A stretch of 64,000 nt of DNA. Source: a virus. The notes below the pieces were generated by a model, which had not been told where the DNA came from, ran no database searches, and was given only the letters and a program-made list of their open reading frames with translations. A program made the translations under genes and the position numbers. Positions 16,710 through 26,500 of the stretch are shown in pieces (the first letter of the stretch is position 1; each line of letters starts with the position of its first letter). The DNA lies in the IMG/VR virus record IMGVR_UViG_3300037808_000992, positions 36,985 through 100,984 of that record, one strand, 5' to 3'.

Positions 16710-18605
16710 ATGCCGTTATTTAAGCCGAGAACAACAGAAGAGATTCTAAATGACGCAGTTAACTACGTACATTTCAATACGAATCTAACTGATTTTAATG
16801 TGGGTAGTGTTATTCGCACTATTCTTGAGGCATTGGCTTATGAGGATGCTGAGCAGTATTCTCAAATGCTTGCCGTATTAAACTCGTTTTTTATAAAAAA
16901 CGCTTCCGGTGGAGATCTCGATGAGCGAGCGGCTGCTTATAATTTAGTACGCCTGCCTCCTTTTGCGTCAGCGGGTGACGTGGTATTTTTAGACACAGAA
17001 CTCCCCAGATCGTTTATTGTTTCTTATGTACAGGCGGGAGACACCTCCATCCCTATTAATGATGCGGGTGCCATGGATTTTGCAACTCCGTTTGTTGTTC
17101 GTTTGGGGGAAGGTTCTAGTTCTCAAGAAGATGTGTCTATCGATTTGGTGGATTTAACTAATAACACGCTTAGGGTGAACGCTGCCGCAGTCCCTCCATT
17201 TAACACTTTAGACTTTGATCATGTAGCAGCGGCTGCTGAGGTAGAAGAAGTAGATAATCGAACTAATTTGGTGTGTCTTGTAACAGGAGATCCAGATCGT
17301 ATTATTCCTGCCGGTGTTACACTTCGTTCTAAACCCACCAATACCATTCTTCCCGTTAACGCTATCACCACAGAACCTATGACTCAGGTAAATGGTAACT
17401 TTCTCAGTAATCCTGTCTCTGTGATTACTACAGATTTAGGTGCGGCAACGGTTATCGGGGATCGTCGTTTAAATCAAGTGGTTGGTTCGGCTGTTTACAA
17501 TGGCGCTCTTCCTATAAACCTAGAAGCTATTTCCGGTGGTCAAGATGCTGAGGGCGATGCTTCTTTTAGAGATAGGATAGGACTTCATATCGGGGGCTTA
17601 TCAGCGGGTACGGTATCCGCTATCGTCTCTAAGTTATTACAACTCTCCGATCCAGTTACGTTTCAAAAAGTTCAACGGGTGTCTGTTCGAGAGTCGTTTG
17701 GGGAAAAGACTGTCTATGTTTACGTCGATGACGGGACAGTGGATTTTGTAGGTGATGTAGAGAATTTCCCAACGGATACTTTATCCCACGCGGCTGCGTT
17801 GGGTGATAATTCAATTCAAGTAATTGCAAGTACTGATTTTCCAGAAGCTACCTATGCTTCTCGTCAGTATATTATTGTGGATCCCTCTGGGTTAGACGGA
17901 GACCCTATCGCTCTCCAGTATTTTGAAAACGTGAGCAATAGTTTAAAAATATCGCCGTCCGTACCCCATAACGTATCAGCGGGGCGCGCACTCGCCGTGG
18001 CTGAGGCAGTTGCTGAAAGTACTGAGCTTGATAAGAAGTATTATTTTTTGCAGAAGTATCCGCTCACTGAGGATAATCTTTTGTTATATCTAGCATCTCC
18101 CACTTTAGGAGACGCCGTGCGGTTAACTGAAAACGTAGATTTTGTTTTAAATAAGTCCAATGGGCAGATTGAGTTTTTGTTCGGTTTTATTCCTGCCCCT
18201 GGGATGATTTTGCTGGCTGTGTATGAAGTCTTTGTCAATTTAATAAAGACTGTTCAGGATGCTATCGACGGAGACCTTAATAACACCTTGGCGTTCCCAG
18301 GTATCCGGTCAGCAGGTGTTAAAGTTTTAGCCCGTCCTGCTCATAAGACACCTATCGATATTGTGCTTGAGATTAGTATTAATTCTGATCTTACAGATCA
18401 GGCAAGTGCTTCCTTCTTGGTGAAGCAATTGATTATTGCTTATATAAACGGGTTAGATATCGGTGAATCAGTAATTTTAGCTGAGATCATAGACCGCGCT
18501 ATGAGTGTTTCAGGTGTTATAAACGCCAATGTAGCGTCCCCTGCTGGGGACATAGTAATCTTAGACGATCATGCTCCGTTCGCGGATGACATCATAATTA
18601 CGTAG
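16710..18605 (+). CDS. Baseplate wedge protein (J-like / gp6-type)
   Basis: This 631-residue protein is clearly a baseplate J family member. The N-terminus has the family pattern: a helix with LTDFNVGSVIRTILEALAYE, then GDLDERAAAYNLVRLPPFAS and AGDVVFLD. The middle carries GGQDAEGDASFRDRI, matching the conserved Gly-Asp/Glu-Asp-Arg loop of J proteins. Two beta-rich insertions (~105-175 and ~350-430) resemble modules in neighbouring tail proteins. J-like proteins form the wedge ring that triggers sheath contraction. The C-terminus (~520-600) returns to the family fold around VLARPAHKTPIDIVLEISIN. It starts 4 bp after the gp25-like gene. Confidence 0.87.
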   Translation: MPLFKPRTTEEILNDAVNYVHFNTNLTDFNVGSVIRTILEALAYEDAEQYSQMLAVLNSFFIKNASGGDLDERAAAYNLVRLPPFASAGDVVFLDTELPRSFIVSYVQAGDTSIPINDAGAMDFATPFVVRLGEGSSSQEDVSIDLVDLTNNTLRVNAAAVPPFNTLDFDHVAAAAEVEEVDNRTNLVCLVTGDPDRIIPAGVTLRSKPTNTILPVNAITTEPMTQVNGNFLSNPVSVITTDLGAATVIGDRRLNQVVGSAVYNGALPINLEAISGGQDAEGDASFRDRIGLHIGGLSAGTVSAIVSKLLQLSDPVTFQKVQRVSVRESFGEKTVYVYVDDGTVDFVGDVENFPTDTLSHAAALGDNSIQVIASTDFPEATYASRQYIIVDPSGLDGDPIALQYFENVSNSLKISPSVPHNVSAGRALAVAEAVAESTELDKKYYFLQKYPLTEDNLLLYLASPTLGDAVRLTENVDFVLNKSNGQIEFLFGFIPAPGMILLAVYEVFVNLIKTVQDAIDGDLNNTLAFPGIRSAGVKVLARPAHKTPIDIVLEISINSDLTDQASASFLVKQLIIAYINGLDIGESVILAEIIDRAMSVSGVINANVASPAGDIVILDDHAPFADDIIIT

Positions 18606-18614
18606 AGGTATTCG

Positions 18615-21600
18615 ATGGCCACTTTTATTGCCATAAATGGAGTTGACGGTAGTAACGTCACGTTTGATTTTGACGGAAGTACTACAATCACGCTTACAGC
18701 CCATTCCGCTGCTGGTCCTGGACCTCTTATTGCAGCGGCAGATTGTACTTGGAGTCTTTTAGATGCACCCGCAGGGAGTGGTTTTGATTCAGCTTGGTGG
18801 GGTCCTGCTAACATACCAGGATGGCCCAACGTTAATACTATTCCGGCTGCTGTTCCTTCTTTTATCCCTGATAAAGAAGGTACTTGGTTATTTCGATGCG
18901 CCAATGCAGACGGAACCGCTGATCAAGTCGTCGTAGGTGTTCGTAGTAATCGCTCAGATATTCGTATTCCTGCTGCTGGAGAGACCAACGAAGCAGATGC
19001 TAATAGAGGTTGGGCTGTAGATCGAGATGAGGGACTCTATACTTTCGATGAATTGATTACAGCAGGTGGTATTCAGGTTTGTAAGTTAGCACCAGCCATG
19101 GCTGCAGTAGATGCCGGTGCGCTTCTTTCGTATACCGGTATTGATGACGTTAATCCTATTACGGGCGAATCAATACCTCGGGTAGATTTAGCCAGCACTA
19201 ATACGAATCCCAATTATGCCGGTGTTCTTAAAGGCGATATTGATGGCTCAACCGCAGGAATTGCTGCCGAGAGTTATGTTTGGGTATCTCGTTCAGGCAT
19301 TGTAACCGGTGGGGCTGTCGGAACCTTAGACCTGAGTACATTTACCGTAGGTGACATTGTTTACTTAGATACGGCAGCTAATGCAGGTGATCCCTTCCGA
19401 GACACTGATTCCTTTGCTTCTGCAGTTGCTGCCTTCCCGGATGTAATGATTCCCGCAGGTATTGTCGTAGACAACGCTAATCCCGGTAAGATCCTTGTTG
19501 CTCCAGGTTTAAAATACACAGGTGCAGCCGCTGTAAACGCTACCTTTAGATACAAAGGTATCGGTGACTTCTCCTCTTTGCGTGTAGGACGATCTGACGG
19601 ACTCACTATTGCGGGTGAAGAAGACGGTACAATTGAAACTATTGCTACAGCGCAAGAGAATATCGCACAAGGTAATGTTGTTTGTATCAGTTCACTGGGC
19701 GCTTATATAGCTGACTCTAGTCGTAGTATGCGAACCGCACCTTTTCAACTTTACAGGCAGGATGGTATTTTTGGTATTGCTGTCGAAGCGGTATTAAGTG
19801 GGCAACTGGGCCATTTTACAATCTTTGGTCCGGTACCGAACGCGCTTATAACAGGCACCTTAGTTCAAGGGGATGTTTATTATGTAGGTAGCAGCACGGC
19901 CAGTAGTGCATCCGCTGGAACTTTAGTTAAAAAGGGGATTTTAGAAGATCCTACTAACTCACTAAACGCACAATATCCTATCTCCGTGCATTCCGCGCCG
20001 AACACAATGGTTCCTGTGGGGGTCTATGAAAATGGGGACATCCAAATGGGTACCATTAAAGACGACGGGCTCATTAACAAAGTTCAATCTACACAATATT
20101 ATCAAGATGGGGAAAATGTAACTTGGAACGCGAATATCTTATCTGTAGACAATGCCAATGTTTACCACCCCGCAGATGTTACTGTAAGTAACGGGTTAGC
20201 CAATGTAAATCTTCCCGATACCATTACTGATGTTTCTGCTGATCCAAGCTCATTATACGAAGCGCCTATAATGGCGGACTCTTTGTATGACATCGCTAAC
20301 GATCAACTCGGCGGTAACTCTTTTCCAGGCGGCATGGACACACCCGGCGCTCCCTTAGAGAAAGCTGTAGGTACGGGTTGGGATCCCAGTGCGTTAGCTA
20401 ATACTGTTGAGTTGTTTGGATCTTTTGCCGTAGATAATAGATATAGAAACGGTACTAACCCTGTAAAAATAGTAGTTTACGGATACACAAATAATTCTGC
20501 CGTGGGTAACATTGAAGTAGATTTAATGGTTCGATTTAATGCTTGCGGACAAGCAATAGACGCCGCAACTACCACCTTATACGCACCAACGCACTTCTCC
20601 ACAGCCGCCGGAACACAAACTGCTGTCTGTTTAGAATACCCTCTCTATGAGGAGAGCGGTGGTAATCCGGCTAATTTTATAGGGGTTTTAAATCAAATAT
20701 CTGGCGCGGATATTTCTTCTGTTGATTTTAGTATGGAGCGACAGGACGTAATAGACACCGGGTTTATTGTTACAAAAGTTGTTCTTGTCTCTACCTACTC
20801 CAGTATTAGTCGGTTTGAGAGTGAGCCGTATGGAGAATACGAGCATCAGGTTCCTGGTCCCGCTCTATACGACAGTTTTACAAATGCCCCTCGGGTCTCT
20901 AATCAAGCTATAGGTACCGACAACGCTGTTGGTTTTTCCATGAGCGATGCCGTTGCTTCTGGTACGGGATTCGCGACAGGCTTTGTGCCTCTAGATGATC
21001 GGGCTTCCGTTTTTGATATGAATGTTCGTGTAACTGGGCAATACAAAGGTAATATCCCCGCAGCCACCATCGATCTTGAATTATCCGTGCGGTTGGAATA
21101 CTGCGGCAACAATTATCCGGTATTGTTGGGCGCAGGTGATTTCCAAAGCTCAGTTAGTCTTACCCCGGCACATAATACATTATTCCCTGCAACAACGTAT
21201 GATGAGCTATGTTTTGACTTTACTATTCCGCAGGCGGTTTTTGCATTCTCTGGGATTTATGGCCCTGCTGGGATGCCCGTTTTACACTACACGCTGATTC
21301 GTCGCGGTGTTAACCCAGATCCCGTAGAGTTATTTTTTCACATTACCAATATTCAGTTTACGCAGAGCAATTCTGGTGAGGATAACGATGAAACTTATGA
21401 AAATCACTTACCCTCTGTTTTTTCAATAAACGGGGTATCTGGCAATTATAATTACACAACTGCTGGGGATGCATTAGATGATTATGGCGGCTTTAGAATG
21501 CCTTCTGGAGGTACTGAAACTCTTCTTGCGGCTGTAAATTTTGATGCTCGTTATAATGAACGCGATTCTATAGAAGTAACAGTTATCGGCGGTATCTCTA

Positions 21601-22568
21601 GCGCAGGCGCTGATGTAACTCTCGATTTTTCGTGGGAAAGTCTTTATTGCTCCGGTAGCGTTCCGGCTTTAGCTAGTTATCAGCCTCGCAAAAGAGGGGA
21701 AGTCGATACAGCAGCGTATGCCGCTGATGTACATATAACGTGCCATACCTTTTATTTAAGTGCGCATGAGGTTTGGGGGGACAACGGGATCCCTTCAGGG
21801 GCTCCTATAGACCACAACACTTTAATGTTAAAGGTTAGCCGCGCTGATGCTTCCGGTAACCTGTACACAGTTTTAGCTATCTCCGCCCGATCTGATTCGT
21901 CAAAACGGTTTAAACCGTTTGATGGGTTTATTAATATTTCGGAAGATCGAACTACTCCCGACCGCAGTCGTTTATTAATACCTGGAGGATCGCGTCACGA
22001 TCTTACAAAAGATATTCTTCTTTCGACACAACGGTATACATGGACTTATGGATTAGATGGTTCCGTGGAAGTACTTCCTGCCGCGAGTACCGCACTACAA
22101 CCTGCCGGGATACCCAGTGGTTCTGCCACCACTTCAAATGACAAACCGGGGTACTTAATACCTTATAATGTGGCTATTGTGGGTGTTTTTGGGTGGCTAG
22201 AAAACGAGATTGCGGCGGGGGACGCGCTTACTGACGCTACTATTAAACTAAGTCTTTATGATGTTCCCAATAAAAATGCCGGTGTGGTTTCTAGAGACAA
22301 TGAGGAAGGGGTCTACCACTTCCCGCTTACTGTTACTATCGATGATTCGGATAATTCTTTTAGATGGACCGGTAACGAATTAAACCTTGAGGCTACAGAT
22401 ACCCATAATTTACCTTTGGTTTACCTACCTTCTGACTACAGTGGAGGGGTTGGTGCTTTTGTGCGTTGGTTATTGACGGTTGAATTTCATAATGACCACG
22501 CCGGAAATACTTATTGGCCACTAGGCAACGTGATGGTGGAGGTAGCCCTCCTCCCAACGGCTGAGTAA
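18615..22568 (+). CDS. Large fibre/adhesin-like virion protein with triplicated domain
   Basis: This is a 1317-residue beta-rich protein. Residues 1-110 look Ig-like, with Trp-containing strands such as WSLLDAPAGSGFDSAWWG. Residues ~110-480 form a second beta region. From ~600 a related domain appears three times (starting about 600, 790 and 975), each beginning with an Asp/Asn-Arg turn, a strand with VVYGYTNN-, VTGQYKGN- or VIGGISSAG-like sequence, a strand of alternating hydrophobics and a Cys soon after. A different C-terminal beta domain (~1135-1317) ends it. Triplicated Ig-like or carbohydrate-binding domains at this genome position suggest a fibre or baseplate-attached adhesin. The target is unknown. 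Confidence 0.62.
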   Translation: MATFIAINGVDGSNVTFDFDGSTTITLTAHSAAGPGPLIAAADCTWSLLDAPAGSGFDSAWWGPANIPGWPNVNTIPAAVPSFIPDKEGTWLFRCANADGTADQVVVGVRSNRSDIRIPAAGETNEADANRGWAVDRDEGLYTFDELITAGGIQVCKLAPAMAAVDAGALLSYTGIDDVNPITGESIPRVDLASTNTNPNYAGVLKGDIDGSTAGIAAESYVWVSRSGIVTGGAVGTLDLSTFTVGDIVYLDTAANAGDPFRDTDSFASAVAAFPDVMIPAGIVVDNANPGKILVAPGLKYTGAAAVNATFRYKGIGDFSSLRVGRSDGLTIAGEEDGTIETIATAQENIAQGNVVCISSLGAYIADSSRSMRTAPFQLYRQDGIFGIAVEAVLSGQLGHFTIFGPVPNALITGTLVQGDVYYVGSSTASSASAGTLVKKGILEDPTNSLNAQYPISVHSAPNTMVPVGVYENGDIQMGTIKDDGLINKVQSTQYYQDGENVTWNANILSVDNANVYHPADVTVSNGLANVNLPDTITDVSADPSSLYEAPIMADSLYDIANDQLGGNSFPGGMDTPGAPLEKAVGTGWDPSALANTVELFGSFAVDNRYRNGTNPVKIVVYGYTNNSAVGNIEVDLMVRFNACGQAIDAATTTLYAPTHFSTAAGTQTAVCLEYPLYEESGGNPANFIGVLNQISGADISSVDFSMERQDVIDTGFIVTKVVLVSTYSSISRFESEPYGEYEHQVPGPALYDSFTNAPRVSNQAIGTDNAVGFSMSDAVASGTGFATGFVPLDDRASVFDMNVRVTGQYKGNIPAATIDLELSVRLEYCGNNYPVLLGAGDFQSSVSLTPAHNTLFPATTYDELCFDFTIPQAVFAFSGIYGPAGMPVLHYTLIRRGVNPDPVELFFHITNIQFTQSNSGEDNDETYENHLPSVFSINGVSGNYNYTTAGDALDDYGGFRMPSGGTETLLAAVNFDARYNERDSIEVTVIGGISSAGADVTLDFSWESLYCSGSVPALASYQPRKRGEVDTAAYAADVHITCHTFYLSAHEVWGDNGIPSGAPIDHNTLMLKVSRADASGNLYTVLAISARSDSSKRFKPFDGFINISEDRTTPDRSRLLIPGGSRHDLTKDILLSTQRYTWTYGLDGSVEVLPAASTALQPAGIPSGSATTSNDKPGYLIPYNVAIVGVFGWLENEIAAGDALTDATIKLSLYDVPNKNAGVVSRDNEEGVYHFPLTVTIDDSDNSFRWTGNELNLEATDTHNLPLVYLPSDYSGGVGAFVRWLLTVEFHNDHAGNTYWPLGNVMVEVALLPTAE

Positions 22569-22571
22569 CAG

Positions 22572-23519
22572 ATGCCATCTAATTGCGCCGGTTGGGGGTT
22601 AGAGTTTTGGGGAGGGGGACCGTGGGGTTCCGCTGACTTAACTGCACCACAGATTATTAGTATAAATCCTTCTTGCGGATCTATAAATGTCGATCCTTGC
22701 CGGGTGTTTACAATTAAAGTGGCTGATATTGGGTGTGCAGGATTAGATATAAGCTGCGCGACCATTAGCATCAGCGGGCTTTTAATATTTGACGGTTCCT
22801 TAGTCCCTCCCGGCACACCTCCTGGCGCAGGGTTTGATGTAGGGTTTCGAGCGCCATGCGCTGGAACCAGTGCGTTTACAACAGAACTAGATCCTGTTTA
22901 CGGAACGGTGTGGGTGTTTACTTTTAGCTGCGGGTGTTTTGAGTGCGGCAGTGCGCTTTTACTAGAAGCATCTTTTTGCGACCTCAACGGACATGTCACT
23001 GAACTTAAAAACTGCGGGTGGCGAACTGTAGACTGTTTCTTTATTGAAAACGTTGAAATCTTAGACAACAAGCACTTTCAATTAAATTTCTCGAACCCTG
23101 TTACAGTGGGAGAGAGATTAAATCCGGCACTCTATGACATCAATAGCTATCGAATCACTGCTGCGGATGGCGGTTTGGTAGCCGGAACGGATGTTATTGT
23201 TAATAGTATTTTCGTAGGAAAGTCTATTACAGCTAATTACGTTATTTTAGAATTGAAGAATGCAGTTACTCCAGGAGCCATGTATGAGTTTACAGCGGCT
23301 TCCACAATTATAGATATGCACAAACAAAATTTACGGAATATCGGTAATAATGTAGGTTTGGTGCGTCGTACTAAAGTGGATAAAGTGATTTCAAATTTAC
23401 CGGAAATGTATAGTAATTCATTTACGTCTGTGTTTGACGAGAGCTTACACTTTGTATCGCCGTACCACATTATTGCAGCCACTGCGGTTGAAGACGAAAA
23501 GATTGGGGGAGACTTCTAA
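22572..23519 (+). CDS. Cysteine-rich virion-region protein
   Basis: This 315-residue protein has 12 cysteines in its first ~155 residues, an unusual density for a phage tail protein made in the cytoplasm. The N-terminus is Trp/Gly-rich (WGLEFWGGGPWGSADL), and Cys pairs follow, including FSCGCFEC. The pattern could bind metal or form disulphides after release. Residues ~160-270 resemble a bacterial Ig-like or adhesin strand pattern (LDNKHFQLNFSNPVTVGERL). There is no signal peptide. It is coupled to the next gene (TAATG). The role is unknown; a fibre-connector or adhesin subunit fits the context. Confidence 0.55.
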   Translation: MPSNCAGWGLEFWGGGPWGSADLTAPQIISINPSCGSINVDPCRVFTIKVADIGCAGLDISCATISISGLLIFDGSLVPPGTPPGAGFDVGFRAPCAGTSAFTTELDPVYGTVWVFTFSCGCFECGSALLLEASFCDLNGHVTELKNCGWRTVDCFFIENVEILDNKHFQLNFSNPVTVGERLNPALYDINSYRITAADGGLVAGTDVIVNSIFVGKSITANYVILELKNAVTPGAMYEFTAASTIIDMHKQNLRNIGNNVGLVRRTKVDKVISNLPEMYSNSFTSVFDESLHFVSPYHIIAATAVEDEKIGGDF

Positions 23520-26500
23520 TGGTAGACATATACCCCCCAGGAATCTCCCCTCTTCACTTGAGTTCTTTGACGCAAGATGAAGAGAGTTCGTTACGCTTTA
23601 TTTATGAAAACACTCTTGTAAATTACGCACAGGATTTATACCTCGGTTTCATTAGTGCTGACGAGGGGTTAGATCGCCCTCCTGTATTCTTCGGTAACGA
23701 TGACCAGTGGAGAGCTATTCTTAGGGCCTTAGGATTTAACACGCGCCATACCCGATTGGCGCTCAAAGAAGCTTTTGAGCCCATCTTAGGCCCGATGAAA
23801 ACTCAGGTGGCGGTGTTAGATAGAACAACTTACGCCGATATTAATCCGGGTGATCAATTAGTTATAACTTCTGGTGTGAATGCGGGTAGTTATGCAAGTT
23901 TTAGCATGGAGGTTCTCACCAACCAATTGCTTTTCCCCGCTGGTACTTTTGGTACAGCACCTGATCCTACTCCGTTTTCTTATAATATTGCCGGTACCCA
24001 GGGTGTTCTGTCAGCAACGATCATTATTGATGAATTTGGTCGAGAAGTATTAATTGATGGCAGTGTAATGTTTATTAATACCCACGATAGAGATTACCTA
24101 ACAAAGGTTAATGAGCGATTCGTTCAATTTGGGAAAATCCAAATTGACAAAGCTTCACCTAATACATTTCAAATGTTGGACCCTCAGCTTATCGGGGTGC
24201 TCAATACATTTCCTATTGAAAAGTCCTTTGATATGAATTTTTATGATCGCCTAGACACCGGCATCATGAAGCTTTCTAAGCGCCCTACGGCAACTAGGCA
24301 TAAATACATGCCTGTGAGCAGTACAAATTTGTCAGAGACTAGTCTTAGCGGAGCACTGACACTGACTGTAAAGGATGGGAGTGTGTTTCCGGCAGCGGCT
24401 GTTCCGGCTCCTGTGATTAATGCCGGTGTTACTAATTTAATTATTACAACGGGTGCTGCTGCAGGCACCTATTTAATAAATGCAACATCCTCCAACACGC
24501 TAACTATTGACCCCGGTACGCCTCTTCCGCTTGGTGGTCCTTTAGATGGACTCCATTACTTTATCAATACAGGTGCCTCAGGCTCATTCGTAAGTTTTTC
24601 AGGGCGCATTACGAACACGACTACTTTCTTTGATCCGGCTCAGAATTTTGATGCAGTGTCGGACGCACAAAGGTTCAGTGTTTTAATTAATCGTGGTGAG
24701 CTTAATGAAGAGGTGTTGGAGGTGGAGTCTAGAGCCGCCAACGTACTCACTCTAGTAACAGATCCTAATTCCGATCCTTCTAATTTAAGATCCCTGCTTC
24801 AATTTGATCACCTAAGGCATGAAAGTATCGAACTGGCGAATTTAAACTATTCGTCTACAGGCTCTTACTTCATTTTAGATGCAGGTGGAAATACGGTTGG
24901 GACTGCAGATGTTGGGTCAACTACAACTGTTTTAGACGATGTGGGTGCAACGTTTTTAAACACCCTCACTCCTGTGTTAGACGGTCTTAACCCTGCCGAT
25001 GGTTTGGCTGATGATGTAGAAATTGTTACAGATCCCTTAGGATTAAATACAGGACTTAAACGCTCTATTGTAGCTTTTGGTGGTGCAACTCAAATTACAG
25101 TAGATCCTCCGTTTCCATCTCCTATGGCAGGTTGTACCTATCGAATAATTAAACGGTATCGAGCCACTGCTACTCCCGACAACATTCTTTATCTTGAAGA
25201 CACGTCAGGATTTCCGTTGGCTAACTTCCCGGTTATCTTAGACAGGGGTGAAGAGAGCGAAGAAGTAGTCTATATCAGTGCTAACAATGTAAACCTGAAT
25301 ACGCTTACTATTTCAAATAATGAGACTGGCACCGTCCTGGTCCCAGTCCCACAGGTTGCAACCACCCATGATTTTGGCATGACTGTAGAGGCTGCTCAAG
25401 TTCTATTGCCTGGTTGTGAGTGGCACATTATTGAAACTCAAGCGACGGGCGAGTTTACGATAGCCAGCAAAGAAGAGTGCGTACCTCCTGTAAACACTGC
25501 GTGGAAACTCCACCAAGACTTTCCTATTGAAAAGTCTCAATACGCTGCTGCGAGCGTAGCCGTAAACATATTGACGGGTAACGACACTATTACGCTAAGT
25601 AATATATTAACCGATTTCCATAACCCACTTGGAAACCCCTCGTACCCAGGGACAGTATTCAGCCCTATCACTATTACGGACAGTGCGGTTGGTGGAAACA
25701 CGGAAACAGTATTTGCCACAGAGTTGTTTGGGTACACAACCTTAGCAGAGCAAGTTCAGGTCGATCCCCTGGTCCCTCCCACCCAAGATATAATAGTTTA
25801 CGACGCCTCTGAGTTTTCTCCGGGTGATGTACTTTCTATAGAGCATTTAACGGGCGCAGCAGAAACAAGAACAATAGCAGTGGGGGGTATTGTTCAAAAC
25901 GCGAATAGGACCTACACAGTTACCTTAGCTTTGGCGCTGTTGAACGAGCATAATGTCGGGGCGACGGTTCAGTTAGGAACTCCTATTTTAAAACTCGCGC
26001 ACCCTATTTTATCGACAGGCACTCCTGCGTTTGCCGCAGCCACCACAACCGTTTTATTAACCTATCTAGATTCTGATTACAGGCACTCAAGTGCAATGCT
26101 TCCTGAGACTGCTTACTCAGCTACAGTAGGTACAACTGTAGATACAGTGTTTCAAGACGGACATAACCTCTACCCTTCTCTTGTAGGTCAGGAAATTGAA
26201 GACACTAACGTTGGCGTCGTTCACCCCAATAAACAACGACCAATCATTAATATTAAAGGACTTACCTCAGGACTCACCGCAGGTCACCACAAAGCAGATG
26301 TAACGCCTGCATTTGCTAATCCAATCACCGGTTATAAAGTAAATTCAAGATTACAAATTGGTGATCCTTCTGAGGTAATAGGCAATCCTAAAGCAACCAT
26401 CCCTGGACCCGCTATTCCGGCTAAAGACTTATTTACTGGTTCTTATATTTATCAAAAAGTAGATGACTTTCTCACTTCAGTGGATCAACCAAAAACTACC

